Positions 16,220 to 24,318 of a stretch of 53,969 nt of DNA are shown piece by piece. Within the stretch, counting starts at the first letter, position 1. Each line of letters starts with the position of its first letter. The position numbers were made by a program, and so were the translations under genes. This DNA is from Shewanella sp. c952 (GTDB lineage Bacteria > Pseudomonadota > Gammaproteobacteria > Enterobacterales > Shewanellaceae): contig NZ_BPEW01000031.1 of the NCBI RefSeq assembly GCF_019654975.1, positions 1 through 53,969 on the forward strand, in the 5' to 3' direction. Below the pieces are notes generated by a model. The model searched no databases. It saw only the letters and a program-made list of their open reading frames with translations, and had not been told where the DNA came from.

Positions 16220-17494
16220 TTGGACGAAATATCCACTGGCGTACTATTATCTGTTCTGTTCGTCTTGATTCTACTTTCAGCCTATTTCTCAGGGTCTGAA
16301 ACAGCCATGATGAGCCTAAATAGATACCGTTTACGTCATTTGGCATCAAGCGGCCATAAAGGCGCTATTCGCGCGACAAAACTACTTGAGCGTCCTGATA
16401 GATTGATTGGACTTATCCTGATCGGTAACAACTTGGTCAATATCCTCGCCTCCTCCATAGCCACCATTATCGGCCTGCGCTTATTTGGTGACGTGGGGAT
16501 TGCGATCTCTACCGGTGTATTGACCATGGTAGTATTGGTTTTCGCCGAAGTGACGCCTAAAACCTTTGCCGCGCTGCACCCGGAGCGTATCGCATTTCCG
16601 TCTAGCCACATTTTACGTTTACTGCTGATAGTACTGCTTCCATTTGTAAAAGCGGTCAATCTTATTACTTCTGCTGTGCTGCGAATGGTTGGTATCCGCT
16701 CGACAAAAACCTCAGATGCACTAAGCCAAGAAGAGTTGCGCACCGTAGTACACGAAGCAGGAGCATTGATACCGAGACGTCACCAAGAGATGCTGCTGTC
16801 AATTATGGATTTGGAAAAGGTCACTGTTGAAGATGTGATGGTGCCTCGCTCTGAACTTTACGCCATTAATATCAATGACGAGTTTAAGAGTATTAATAAA
16901 CAGGTGATTCAAAGTCCTCACACTCGGGTGCTGCTATACCGCGATACTGTTGATGACGCAGTTGGTTTTGTTCACCTGCGCGATGCACTGCGTCTGCAAT
17001 CTAAAGGACAATTTAGTAAGTCTTCGCTTCTACGTGCAGTAAAGGAGCTTTACTTCATCCCTGAAGGCACGCCACTGAATGTGCAGTTGAGTAACTTCCA
17101 GCAAAATAAAGAACGCATTGGTCTAGTGGTTGATGAGTACGGCGATATTCAGGGCTTAGTCACCCTTGAAGATATTCTCGAAGAGATTGTCGGCGATTAT
17201 ACGACCTCGATGATCACAACTCCAAGCGAAGATATTAACGAACAACAAGATGGTAGCTTCCTGATTGAAGCAAGCATCAACATTCGAGAGCTTAATAAAG
17301 AGATGGACTGGCAGTTTCCAATTGATGGCCCTAAGACCCTTAACGGCTTAATATTGGAACATCTTGAAGAGATCCCAACGGTCAAAACCAGTATGCGAAT
17401 TGCAGGCTACCCCATTGAGGTCATAGAGCTAGGCGATAACATGGTGAAAACGGTACGAGTATTGCCTCAACACTATGCGCAACCTAGAGCTTAA
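16220..17494 (+). CDS. corB: CorB/CNNM family transporter (HlyC/CorC-type, CBS domains)
   Basis: A 424-residue inner-membrane protein related to CNNM/CorC Mg2+ transporters. Residues about 1-185 are the DUF21 membrane domain (LSAYFSGSETAMMSLNRYRL, LIGNNLVNILASS, VLVFAEVTPKT). Two CBS domains follow (EDVMVPRSELY..., then VDEYGDIQGLVTLEDILEEI), then a CorC_HlyC C-terminal domain. Co-linear throughout with E. coli CorB (YfjD). The start is TTG at 16220, with GGAG nine bases upstream; it aligns with the E. coli N-terminus (MEHIST versus MDEIST). It lies 120 bases after ypjD on the same strand and is closed by a strong terminator. Confidence 0.92.
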   Translation: MDEISTGVLLSVLFVLILLSAYFSGSETAMMSLNRYRLRHLASSGHKGAIRATKLLERPDRLIGLILIGNNLVNILASSIATIIGLRLFGDVGIAISTGVLTMVVLVFAEVTPKTFAALHPERIAFPSSHILRLLLIVLLPFVKAVNLITSAVLRMVGIRSTKTSDALSQEELRTVVHEAGALIPRRHQEMLLSIMDLEKVTVEDVMVPRSELYAININDEFKSINKQVIQSPHTRVLLYRDTVDDAVGFVHLRDALRLQSKGQFSKSSLLRAVKELYFIPEGTPLNVQLSNFQQNKERIGLVVDEYGDIQGLVTLEDILEEIVGDYTTSMITTPSEDINEQQDGSFLIEASINIRELNKEMDWQFPIDGPKTLNGLILEHLEEIPTVKTSMRIAGYPIEVIELGDNMVKTVRVLPQHYAQPRA

Positions 17495-17496
17495 AT

Positions 17497-17528
17497 AAAA
17501 AACGCTAACCAATTGGTTAGCGTTTTTT
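17497..17528. terminator. Bidirectional terminator after corB
   Basis: A 14-bp perfect stem AAAAAACGCTAACC/GGTTAGCGTTTTTT with loop AATT between convergent corB and the Mpo1-like gene. T runs are present on both strands. Confidence 0.9.
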
Positions 17529-17536
17529 ATTATCAT

Positions 17537-18076
17537 TTATTTGGCTTTCTTCGCAGCTTCTAGCGCTCGGCGCTTATCGCGTGCGATTGGCGTAATCTCA
17601 GCTAACAGCTCTTTTTCAAAACCAAGCTTAAAATACACTTCTGCCATCAAAAAGAACGGGCCGATCAATAACTGATTCAAGTCATCCACAAAAGCTGGTT
17701 TTGCCTTTTCATATTTATGACCGATAAACTGAATGACCCAGCCAATAACAAAAGTAGCTATCGCAAGGTAGCCGGCACCAGCATATTGAGCAACAATGCT
17801 AGAGGTATAAAGCACTGGAATAATGAACAAGGTTAGACCGAACGCTAATTTTGCATGCAACATAAAGTAATACCCCAATACCACTACTGCAAAAACAGTC
17901 GCCACGTTAAAACTAATGACAGGGTCATCAAATACAGCAAAGTTGATTGGGATAAGATTGAAGCCTACAAATGCCGACCAGATGATCAGCGGCACGCCAA
18001 AGAAATGAGTTTTTATATTGCTCGGGTTTAAGTGCACACTTTTATAGGTCGACAGCTGCTCTACGGCGGATTTCAT
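17537..18076 (-). CDS. Mpo1-like (DUF962) membrane protein
   Basis: A 179-residue protein of the Mpo1/YGL010w family. Yeast Mpo1 is an Fe(II) dioxygenase that shortens 2-hydroxy fatty acids in alpha-oxidation. Family features are YKSVHLNPSNIKTHFFGVPL near the N-terminus, VIGWVIQFIGHKYEKAKPAF, and DDLNQLLIGPFFLMAEVYF. Conserved His residues in the first and third blocks are candidate iron ligands. Four hydrophobic segments are seen between residues about 27 and 120. A basic C-terminal tail (RDKRRALEAAKKAK) follows. It stands alone between corB and a divergent peroxidase gene. The bacterial substrate is not known. Confidence 0.85.
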   Translation of the reverse strand: MKSAVEQLSTYKSVHLNPSNIKTHFFGVPLIIWSAFVGFNLIPINFAVFDDPVISFNVATVFAVVVLGYYFMLHAKLAFGLTLFIIPVLYTSSIVAQYAGAGYLAIATFVIGWVIQFIGHKYEKAKPAFVDDLNQLLIGPFFLMAEVYFKLGFEKELLAEITPIARDKRRALEAAKKAK

Positions 18077-18348
18077 CGGAATATCTCCATGTTTATATCA
18101 GTCTAATTATAGTTGTTATTTAACTTATCCTTAACCTAATGGATTTTATCACCGATTAATAGAGTAAATATTCAATGCAGTCCCCTTACTCGCCATTTGA
18201 CTTGAAGCTCGCAATGAAAACTCACAAAACATGATTTCGAACATCAGAGTTGATTAAGTCGTAAATGAAGTTTTAACATTCAAAATGATTGTTCTACACT
18301 GAGTAAAGCAACCTTACTATTTGTCACCGTCCTATAGGAATACTTGAT

Positions 18349-19311
18349 ATGACCCAGCTATGCCAACGCGCTCAGTCAGGCGTTTTATCTAACCCGTCGA
18401 CACACGTAGAGTATCTCACTTTTTGCCTCAAACAAGACTCAACCAGCATCACTACCCAACAAATAAACCAACAAGCCATTAGCGATTTCATCGCTGCAGT
18501 AAGTGGTATTGAAAAATCAATTAACCAAAAGGACTTAACCGCAGGGCTCAATATTTCGATAGGTTTCTCAGCCAATGCATGGTCACAACTATTTCCTTCC
18601 TATCCAACCCCTGCAGAACTTCACCCCTTCAAAGAGATGAGTGATGGTGATCGGCTATTCCCTGCCACTGCCGGTGATGTATTTATCATGATTAAGTCAG
18701 AACGTATCGATCTAAACTTTCAGGCCGCTAAGTACATAATGAAGAGCTTTAGTGAATTAGCCTCACTCGTCGAGGATATCCAAGGCTACAAGTATCTAGA
18801 TAATCGAGACATGATTGATTTTGTCGATGGTACTGAAAACCCTAATGGTGCAGAACGCGCCATGGCTGTGCTGGTAGCAGAAGATAACGATCTTCATCAA
18901 GGCGGTAGCTATTTGCACGTTCAACGTTATGTTGACAAGCAGCTAGACTGGGACAAACAGACCACAGAATACCAAGAGCAAGTAATTGGTCGTACCAAAA
19001 TGGATAATGTCGAACTAACCGACGAAGAAAAGCCTGTATGGGCACACAACGCTAAAAGTAAAGTTGAAGTCGAGGGTTTGGAAGTCAAAATGCTCAGGCA
19101 GAATCGTCCTTATGGGAACGCCATGGAACATGGCACCATGTTTATAGGCTTTGCAGCTACGCCGACCATTATTGAAACGTCCCTCAGTCAAATGATCCAT
19201 GCCGATGAATACGGCAATTATGATCGTCTATTAGACTTCGTAGATGCTAAAACGGGTTGCCTATACTTTATGCCGTCTAAGACCTTTCTTGAACAGTTTG
19301 ATGATGGTTAA
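18349..19311 (+). CDS. DyP-type heme peroxidase (YfeX-like)
   Basis: A 320-residue dye-decolorizing-type peroxidase. The family GXXDG-type motif is present as DFVDGTENPNG, with D160 as the distal acid-base residue. A likely proximal heme His is H233 in WAHNAKS, and LRQNRPYGN around R250 carries the distal Arg. HVQRYVDKQLDWD and EQVIGRTKMDNVEL match E. coli YfeX and the Shewanella DyP TyrA. No Tat or Sec signal peptide is present, so it is cytosolic. It should use H2O2 to oxidise a still unknown physiological substrate. It stands alone, with no encapsulin gene nearby. Confidence 0.92.
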   Translation: MTQLCQRAQSGVLSNPSTHVEYLTFCLKQDSTSITTQQINQQAISDFIAAVSGIEKSINQKDLTAGLNISIGFSANAWSQLFPSYPTPAELHPFKEMSDGDRLFPATAGDVFIMIKSERIDLNFQAAKYIMKSFSELASLVEDIQGYKYLDNRDMIDFVDGTENPNGAERAMAVLVAEDNDLHQGGSYLHVQRYVDKQLDWDKQTTEYQEQVIGRTKMDNVELTDEEKPVWAHNAKSKVEVEGLEVKMLRQNRPYGNAMEHGTMFIGFAATPTIIETSLSQMIHADEYGNYDRLLDFVDAKTGCLYFMPSKTFLEQFDDG

Positions 19312-19383
19312 AACAATTGCTCACTGCAATCCACTTACATAACGCGCAAATTAATTACTTTGCCCCGATGTAAACTCATAGTG

Positions 19384-19779
19384 CTAGCTTTCAAGAATAA
19401 CCGTAGCGGTAGCGTAGTGTTTTTCATCTGCAATCGAAACATGACCGCTCTTACCGCCGAGCAACACTAACCTTTGTGCAGCGCCATCGGTAAAAGTAAT
19501 CTTTGGTGCTCCATTATCATCATTGCTGATCTCGATATGTTGAAATGACACACCGCGGCCAATACCAGTACCCAGCGCTTTTGCTGCAGCTTCTTTGGCC
19601 GCAAAGCGCTTAGCCAAGTAACGACCAGGATTGGAAGATTTGATAAAAATATCAAGCTCTGACGGCGTTAACACTCTTTTAGCCAAACGATTAGTTTGTA
19701 GCTCCTTCTCGCCAGCCACAGGAACTCGAGTTTCTATGCGCGCAATCTCGACAATATCCGTACCCAAACCAACAATCAT
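19384..19779 (-). CDS. acpS: Holo-[acyl-carrier-protein] synthase
   Basis: A 131-residue phosphopantetheinyl transferase that moves 4'-phosphopantetheine from CoA to the serine of apo-ACP for fatty-acid synthesis. MIVGLGTDIVEIARIE provides the Mg2+-binding Asp, and RYLAKRFAAKEAAAKALGTG the Glu/Lys motif; HVSIADEKHYATATV closes the fold. It is the last gene of the run that begins with lepA. A terminator-like hairpin lies between it and pdxJ. Confidence 0.97.
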   Translation of the reverse strand: MIVGLGTDIVEIARIETRVPVAGEKELQTNRLAKRVLTPSELDIFIKSSNPGRYLAKRFAAKEAAAKALGTGIGRGVSFQHIEISNDDNGAPKITFTDGAAQRLVLLGGKSGHVSIADEKHYATATVILES

Positions 19780-19804
19780 AAATTACCTTTTTTAACTAAA
19801 CAAA

Positions 19805-19835
19805 AGCCGAGCATAACTTAGTGCCATGCTCGGCT
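19805..19835 (-). terminator. Hairpin between pdxJ and acpS
   Basis: A 10-bp perfect stem AGCCGAGCAT/ATGCTCGGCT with an 11-base loop, followed on the minus strand by TTTTG. It may partly terminate pdxJ transcripts or shape mRNA stability ahead of acpS. Confidence 0.55.
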
Positions 19836-19859
19836 GTTTAAATCACATTGACAAGCGGC

Positions 19860-20597
19860 TTACTCGCCTCGGCGACCTTCGACCATCAACTGTTTCATAT
19901 CACGTACCGCTGTCGCTAAACCGTCAATCGCGGCGCGGGCGATAATCGCGTGGCCAATATTGAGCTCATACAGCTCAGGAATAGCAGCGATTGGCTTGAC
20001 GTTATGGTAATGCAGACCGTGGCCAGCATTCACAACGAGGCCTTTCCCATGAGCATATGTCGCCATGGTGCTAATACGGTTAAGTTCAGCTGTAGCTTCA
20101 GCATCAGTTTCGGCATCTGCATAGCAACCAGTATGGATCTCTATCACTGGCGCTCCAACGGTTACGGCAGCATCAATTTGTGTTTTATCAGCGTCGATAA
20201 ACAAAGAGACCTTAATACCCTCGTTGGTTAAGCGTGTTACAGCGGCTGCAATCTTATCTTGCTGACCAGCAACATCAAGACCACCTTCAGTAGTAAGCTC
20301 TTCACGCTTCTCTGGCACTAAACACACATAAGCAGGCTTAATCTCGCAAGCAATATCAAGCATCTCTTCGGTGACGGCCATCTCAAAGTTCATCCGTGTC
20401 TTAAGCGTTTTAGCTAAGGTATACACGTCTCTATCGATAATATGGCGACGATCTTCACGCAGATGAATGGTAATACCCTCAGCGCCAGCATGTTCGGCAA
20501 CAGCAGCAGCATGAACAGGATCGGGATAATTAGTTCCGCGAGCTTGGCGTAGAGTCGCAATGTGGTCAATGTTAACGCCCAGTAGGATCCGGCTCAT
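19860..20597 (-). CDS. pdxJ: Pyridoxine 5'-phosphate synthase
   Basis: A 245-residue TIM-barrel enzyme that condenses 1-deoxyxylulose 5-phosphate with 3-amino-2-oxopropyl phosphate to give pyridoxine 5'-phosphate. Clear motifs are LGVNIDHIATLRQARGTNYP, EGITIHLREDRRHI, VCLVPEKREELTTEGGLD and VNAGHGLHYHNV. It lies between recO and acpS, as in E. coli. Confidence 0.98.
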   Translation of the reverse strand: MSRILLGVNIDHIATLRQARGTNYPDPVHAAAVAEHAGAEGITIHLREDRRHIIDRDVYTLAKTLKTRMNFEMAVTEEMLDIACEIKPAYVCLVPEKREELTTEGGLDVAGQQDKIAAAVTRLTNEGIKVSLFIDADKTQIDAAVTVGAPVIEIHTGCYADAETDAEATAELNRISTMATYAHGKGLVVNAGHGLHYHNVKPIAAIPELYELNIGHAIIARAAIDGLATAVRDMKQLMVEGRRGE

Positions 20598-20708
20598 GTG
20601 TATTCCTTGATTAAACGAAATTATAAAACCGCTATTGTACTGTGAGATTTAGCGTATAGCCAGCGAGTGAGCAGCTATATACCGTTGAATTATTTGAGTG
20701 AAACTCAG

Positions 20709-21422
20709 TTAGCTTCTTGGCGTCACTTTAGCAGAACTGGCGTTCTTCTTAATAAACAAACTACGCGAGTGCAGCGGCTTATCACCCAATGTTGGTGCTA
20801 AGAGTTGCCGCATTAGCTTCTTCGCCTCGACAAGATGCTCAGCCGCCAGCGCCTGTTTTTTAAGTGCGAATAGCATCTCGCCGGTGAAGAATTTGTGCTG
20901 ATTGTATTGCGTTGCAATAACCGGCATAAAACCATGCTCAAGCTCCAGTCGATAAAAGCCGCTGGCCGTCATTTCAGCACCAGACGGATCAAACTCTAGC
21001 GACGGCATGGTCCCTAACTCTTGTAGCAACGCCAGCTCAAAATAGCGTAACTGACTTTGATTAAATTCCTTTGCCATTGCAATCAACGTCTGATGATAGT
21101 TAAAAAACAACTCCTCAGCGCTGTGCTGTACAGTTAAGCAGCGAATAAGCAGTTCGTTAAGGTACAGACCTGAATACAAGCAATTACCGGTTAGCGGCAC
21201 TGCAGGGCTTGCAGCCTCAACTTGCTTTAAGTTCTTAAGATCTGATTTGCCTTGCAGCTGAAAAATGAGCGGCTGAAATGGCTGTACAATACTGCGAATA
21301 GAGTTCTTACTGCTGCCGAGACGAGCAACTGCATCAACGCGCCCTTTGCCATCAACCAACAGATTGACCAGCACACTTGATTCACGAAAGGGTCGGGTAT
21401 GAAGAACGTAGCCACGCTCCAT
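20709..21422 (-). CDS. recO: DNA repair protein RecO
   Basis: A 237-residue RecF-pathway mediator that loads RecA on SSB-coated DNA. The N-terminal OB fold shows GYVLHTRPFRESSVLVNLL and LVDGKGRVDAVARLG; a helical domain follows (LYLNELLIRCL). The zinc-binding cysteines found in Gram-positive RecO are not evident, as in other enterobacterial-type RecO. It lies between era and pdxJ; a hairpin terminator lies between era and recO. Confidence 0.95.
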   Translation of the reverse strand: MERGYVLHTRPFRESSVLVNLLVDGKGRVDAVARLGSSKNSIRSIVQPFQPLIFQLQGKSDLKNLKQVEAASPAVPLTGNCLYSGLYLNELLIRCLTVQHSAEELFFNYHQTLIAMAKEFNQSQLRYFELALLQELGTMPSLEFDPSGAEMTASGFYRLELEHGFMPVIATQYNQHKFFTGEMLFALKKQALAAEHLVEAKKLMRQLLAPTLGDKPLHSRSLFIKKNASSAKVTPRS

Positions 21423-21540
21423 GATTATTTAATTCCGCTTAGTAAATTGATAAAAATAACAGTAACTATCATAAAACCAATTGAGTGCTAATACCAATGC
21501 AGCTCAAATAGCCAATACAGCAGCTTAAACCGCTTACAAA

Positions 21541-21572
21541 AATGCCCCTTTCTATTGCTAAAAAGAGGCATT
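21541..21572 (-). terminator. Hairpin terminator after era
   Basis: AATGCC..CTTT pairs with AAAG..GGCATT around one C-A mismatch, and five T follow on the minus strand. It lies 24 bases past the era stop. Confidence 0.65.
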
Positions 21573-21595
21573 ATTAAGCGATATGAGCGTAATCG

Positions 21596-22588
21596 TTACT
21601 CTTCGCCGTAACCTAAACTACGCAGTGCACGCTCATCATCGGCCCAGCCCGATTTAACCTTTACCCACATCTCTAAGAAAATCTTGTTATCAAATAAGAC
21701 TTCCATATCAACACGAGCGGCAGAGCTTATCTTTTTGATGCGCTCTCCCTTATTACCAATCACCATGCGTTTTTGCGTTTCACGCTCAACGAGTACTAAC
21801 GCATTGATCTGATAGACGCCATTTTCCATCATCTTGAACTGCTCAATTTCAACAGTACAATCGTATGGAAGCTCATCGCCCAAAAAGCGCATTAATTTTT
21901 CACGCACGATTTCTGATGCCATAAACTTCTGCGAACGGTCAGTGACATAATCTTCAGGGAAGAAATGTGGTGACTCAGGTACCGATTCAACGGACATATC
22001 TAAAATCCGTTGAACATTGGTGCCCTGAGTTGCAGAGATAGGCAAGATCTCATCAAATTCAAACTTTTTCGATAACTCTTCAAGATAGGGAAATAGCGCT
22101 TCTTTATCCTTGATGTTATCGACTTTGTTGATAGCTAGAACCGTTTTACGACCATCATCACGGCTCTGCAACTTGCGCAGTACCATTTCGTCATCAGCAG
22201 TCCAGTTCATGCCGTCAACCACAAATATCACCAAGCTGACTTCTGCCAATGAACTAGCAGCGGCACGGTTCATCAATCGGTTAATCGCACGCTTCTCTTC
22301 CATGTGAAGGCCTGGCGTATCGATAAACACCACCTGACGTGGACCGTCAGTATGTATGCCCATAATACGGTGACGAGTCGTCTGTGGTTTTTTAGAGGTA
22401 ATACTGATTTTCTGGCCTAACAATTTGTTAAGCAGGGTTGATTTACCGACGTTTGGTCGGCCAACAATCGCCACCATACCGCAATAAGTTACCGCGTACT
22501 TAACGGCTGATGAAGGGTTATTCATCTGCGCGAGTAAGTCGTCTAGACTCGGTTCATTGCTCTCAGGTAAATCTTTTTCGTTACTCAT
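21596..22588 (-). CDS. era: GTPase Era
   Basis: A 330-residue Ras-like GTPase with a KH domain that binds the 3' end of 16S rRNA and supports 30S assembly. G1 is GRPNVGKSTLLNKLLG, G3 is DTPGLH, G4 is NKVD; the KH region holds VIGNKGERIKKI. It is about 30 residues longer than E. coli Era (301), with a polar N-terminal extension (ESNEPSLDDLLAQMNNPSS). The start codon overlaps the rnc stop (ATGA), a sign of translational coupling. Confidence 0.97.
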   Translation of the reverse strand: MSNEKDLPESNEPSLDDLLAQMNNPSSAVKYAVTYCGMVAIVGRPNVGKSTLLNKLLGQKISITSKKPQTTRHRIMGIHTDGPRQVVFIDTPGLHMEEKRAINRLMNRAAASSLAEVSLVIFVVDGMNWTADDEMVLRKLQSRDDGRKTVLAINKVDNIKDKEALFPYLEELSKKFEFDEILPISATQGTNVQRILDMSVESVPESPHFFPEDYVTDRSQKFMASEIVREKLMRFLGDELPYDCTVEIEQFKMMENGVYQINALVLVERETQKRMVIGNKGERIKKISSAARVDMEVLFDNKIFLEMWVKVKSGWADDERALRSLGYGEE

Positions 22589-23262
22589 TTCTTAATTAAC
22601 TCCAACACTTGAGCGGCTGCACTTTGCTCTGCTTTTCTGCGTGAACTAGCAACCCCGACAACGGCTTGTCTCAAGTCTTCTACAACACATTCAACGGTGA
22701 AGGTTTGCTCATGGGCATCCCCTTCAGTATGGACGACTTTATAGATTGGCAGCGGTTTTCTAAACTTTTGCAAATGCTCTTGAAGTAACGTCTTTGGATC
22801 TTTCTGGTTAATAGGCTCAATCACTCGCAAGCGCGATGCATACCAGTTGAGTACCAATTTGCGGCATTTCTCGATATCTGAATCAAGGTAGATAGCGCCA
22901 ATGATGGCTTCTACCGCATCCGCCAATATAGACTCTCGTCTAAAACCACCGCTTTTTAATTCACCAGGCCCAAGCTTTAGATAATCTCCCAGCTTGAACT
23001 CAATGGCTATCTCAGCCAACATTTTCCCACAAACCAATGTGGCACGCATTCGGCTCAAATCACCTTCAGTCGCCTTCGGAAACTGATGGTATAGCGCGTC
23101 AGAAATTACAATAGACAAGATTGAGTCACCCAAAAACTCGAGTCGCTCATTATGCTTATTAGAGGCACTTCTATGTGTTAGCGCCTGATCTAATAATGCT
23201 TGCTCAGCAAACTCGTAGCCTAATGTACGACATAGCCTAGGGATATTTTTAATCGGTTCCAT
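22585..23262 (-). CDS. rnc: Ribonuclease III
   Basis: A 225-residue double-strand-specific endonuclease that processes rRNA precursors and structured mRNAs. The catalytic signature HNERLEFLGDSILSIVI, and FRRESILADAVEAIIGAIYLD with the second set of metal ligands, are intact. A dsRNA-binding domain follows (DPKTLLQEHLQKF, GVASSRRKAEQSAAAQVLE). ATG 23262, one base after the lepB stop, is preferred over a TTG three codons upstream. lepB-rnc-era is the conserved order. Confidence 0.97.
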   Translation of the reverse strand: MEPIKNIPRLCRTLGYEFAEQALLDQALTHRSASNKHNERLEFLGDSILSIVISDALYHQFPKATEGDLSRMRATLVCGKMLAEIAIEFKLGDYLKLGPGELKSGGFRRESILADAVEAIIGAIYLDSDIEKCRKLVLNWYASRLRVIEPINQKDPKTLLQEHLQKFRKPLPIYKVVHTEGDAHEQTFTVECVVEDLRQAVVGVASSRRKAEQSAAAQVLELIKK

Positions 23263-23263
23263 A

Positions 23264-24181
23264 TTACACAATTCCGCCTACACGGTTAAAACGCACCCCT
23301 GTTGGGATCCAAGCTGGCAAAAAGTCAGCCGGTTTTCTGTCAAACTCAAAGCTTATCCAAATCGCAACCGCTTTACCGACGAGGTTATGCTCAGGCACAA
23401 AGCCCCAAAAGCGGCTATCGGTACTGTTATCGCGATTATCACCCATTGCAAAGTATTGACCTTCTGGCACGATAAACTCGGTCAACGGCACGTTCTCTTG
23501 GCGGTGATAGTAGTTGATCATATCTGGTCGTGATGGATTGATTAAGATGTCATGAGTCACATCACCAATTTGCTCTTTAAAACGTAGCAACGGCGTACCG
23601 TCTTGCGAAAACTCGCCACGGTTAACAGATACTCTTTCAACCGTTTTTAGCTCTGGGCAAGGACTCTGTCCTTCAGCACAAGCAGCTTGGATATAAAGCT
23701 GCTTATTGCGGTATACAATACGGTCGCCCGGCAAACCTACAATACGCTTGATATAGTCAATCTGCGGGTTTTCTGGGTATTTAAAGACTGCCACATCGCC
23801 ACGCTCAGGTTTACCGGTTTCTTTTAATGTCGTGCGCCAAACAGGATCTTTAATCCCGTAGCTAAACTTTTCTACCAGGATAAAATCACCAACGAGCAAT
23901 GTTGGCATCATAGAACCTGATGGGATTTGAAAAGGCTCATAAATAAAAGAGCGCAAAATAAGCACAAATGCGATAACAGGAAAGATAGACTTTGAAGTTT
24001 CGACAAACGCAGACTCGCGCAGTATCACTTCAACATTCTCTTCACTTAACCCAGCTTCAGCCGCTTGAGCCATTGCCAACTTCTCACGACGCTTAGGGGC
24101 GAATACCAGCGCATCTGCCATCCAAACAAGGCCACTGCCTAAGGTAACCAAAACTAAAATTAGCGAAAAATAGGCTGCCAT
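23264..24181 (-). CDS. lepB: Signal peptidase I
   Basis: A 305-residue inner-membrane serine protease that removes signal peptides from exported proteins. Two membrane segments lie near residues 2-22 and 60-80. The nucleophile Ser is in PSGSMMPTLLVGDFILVEKF, the general base Lys in YIKRIVGLPGD, and the box E motif is GDNRDNSTDSRFWGFVP. It is followed one base later by rnc. Confidence 0.97.
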   Translation of the reverse strand: MAAYFSLILVLVTLGSGLVWMADALVFAPKRREKLAMAQAAEAGLSEENVEVILRESAFVETSKSIFPVIAFVLILRSFIYEPFQIPSGSMMPTLLVGDFILVEKFSYGIKDPVWRTTLKETGKPERGDVAVFKYPENPQIDYIKRIVGLPGDRIVYRNKQLYIQAACAEGQSPCPELKTVERVSVNRGEFSQDGTPLLRFKEQIGDVTHDILINPSRPDMINYYHRQENVPLTEFIVPEGQYFAMGDNRDNSTDSRFWGFVPEHNLVGKAVAIWISFEFDRKPADFLPAWIPTGVRFNRVGGIV

Positions 24182-24260
24182 TATTAATTAACTCCTGCCA
24201 AACATAATTGGGTAACGGCTAAAATGCCGATGTCCCTATGGTTATACGCCAGTAATGAAA

Positions 24261-24279
24261 GCGCCGCAAACTGCGGCGC
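24261..24279 (-). terminator. Hairpin between lepA and lepB
   Basis: An 8-bp perfect GC-rich stem GCGCCGCA/TGCGGCGC with a 3-base loop. Only TTTC follows on the minus strand, so it may attenuate rather than end transcription from lepA into lepB. Confidence 0.5.
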
Positions 24280-24318
24280 AAAGTCTAGCGATATATTAAC
24301 AAATCTTAACGAATTAAC

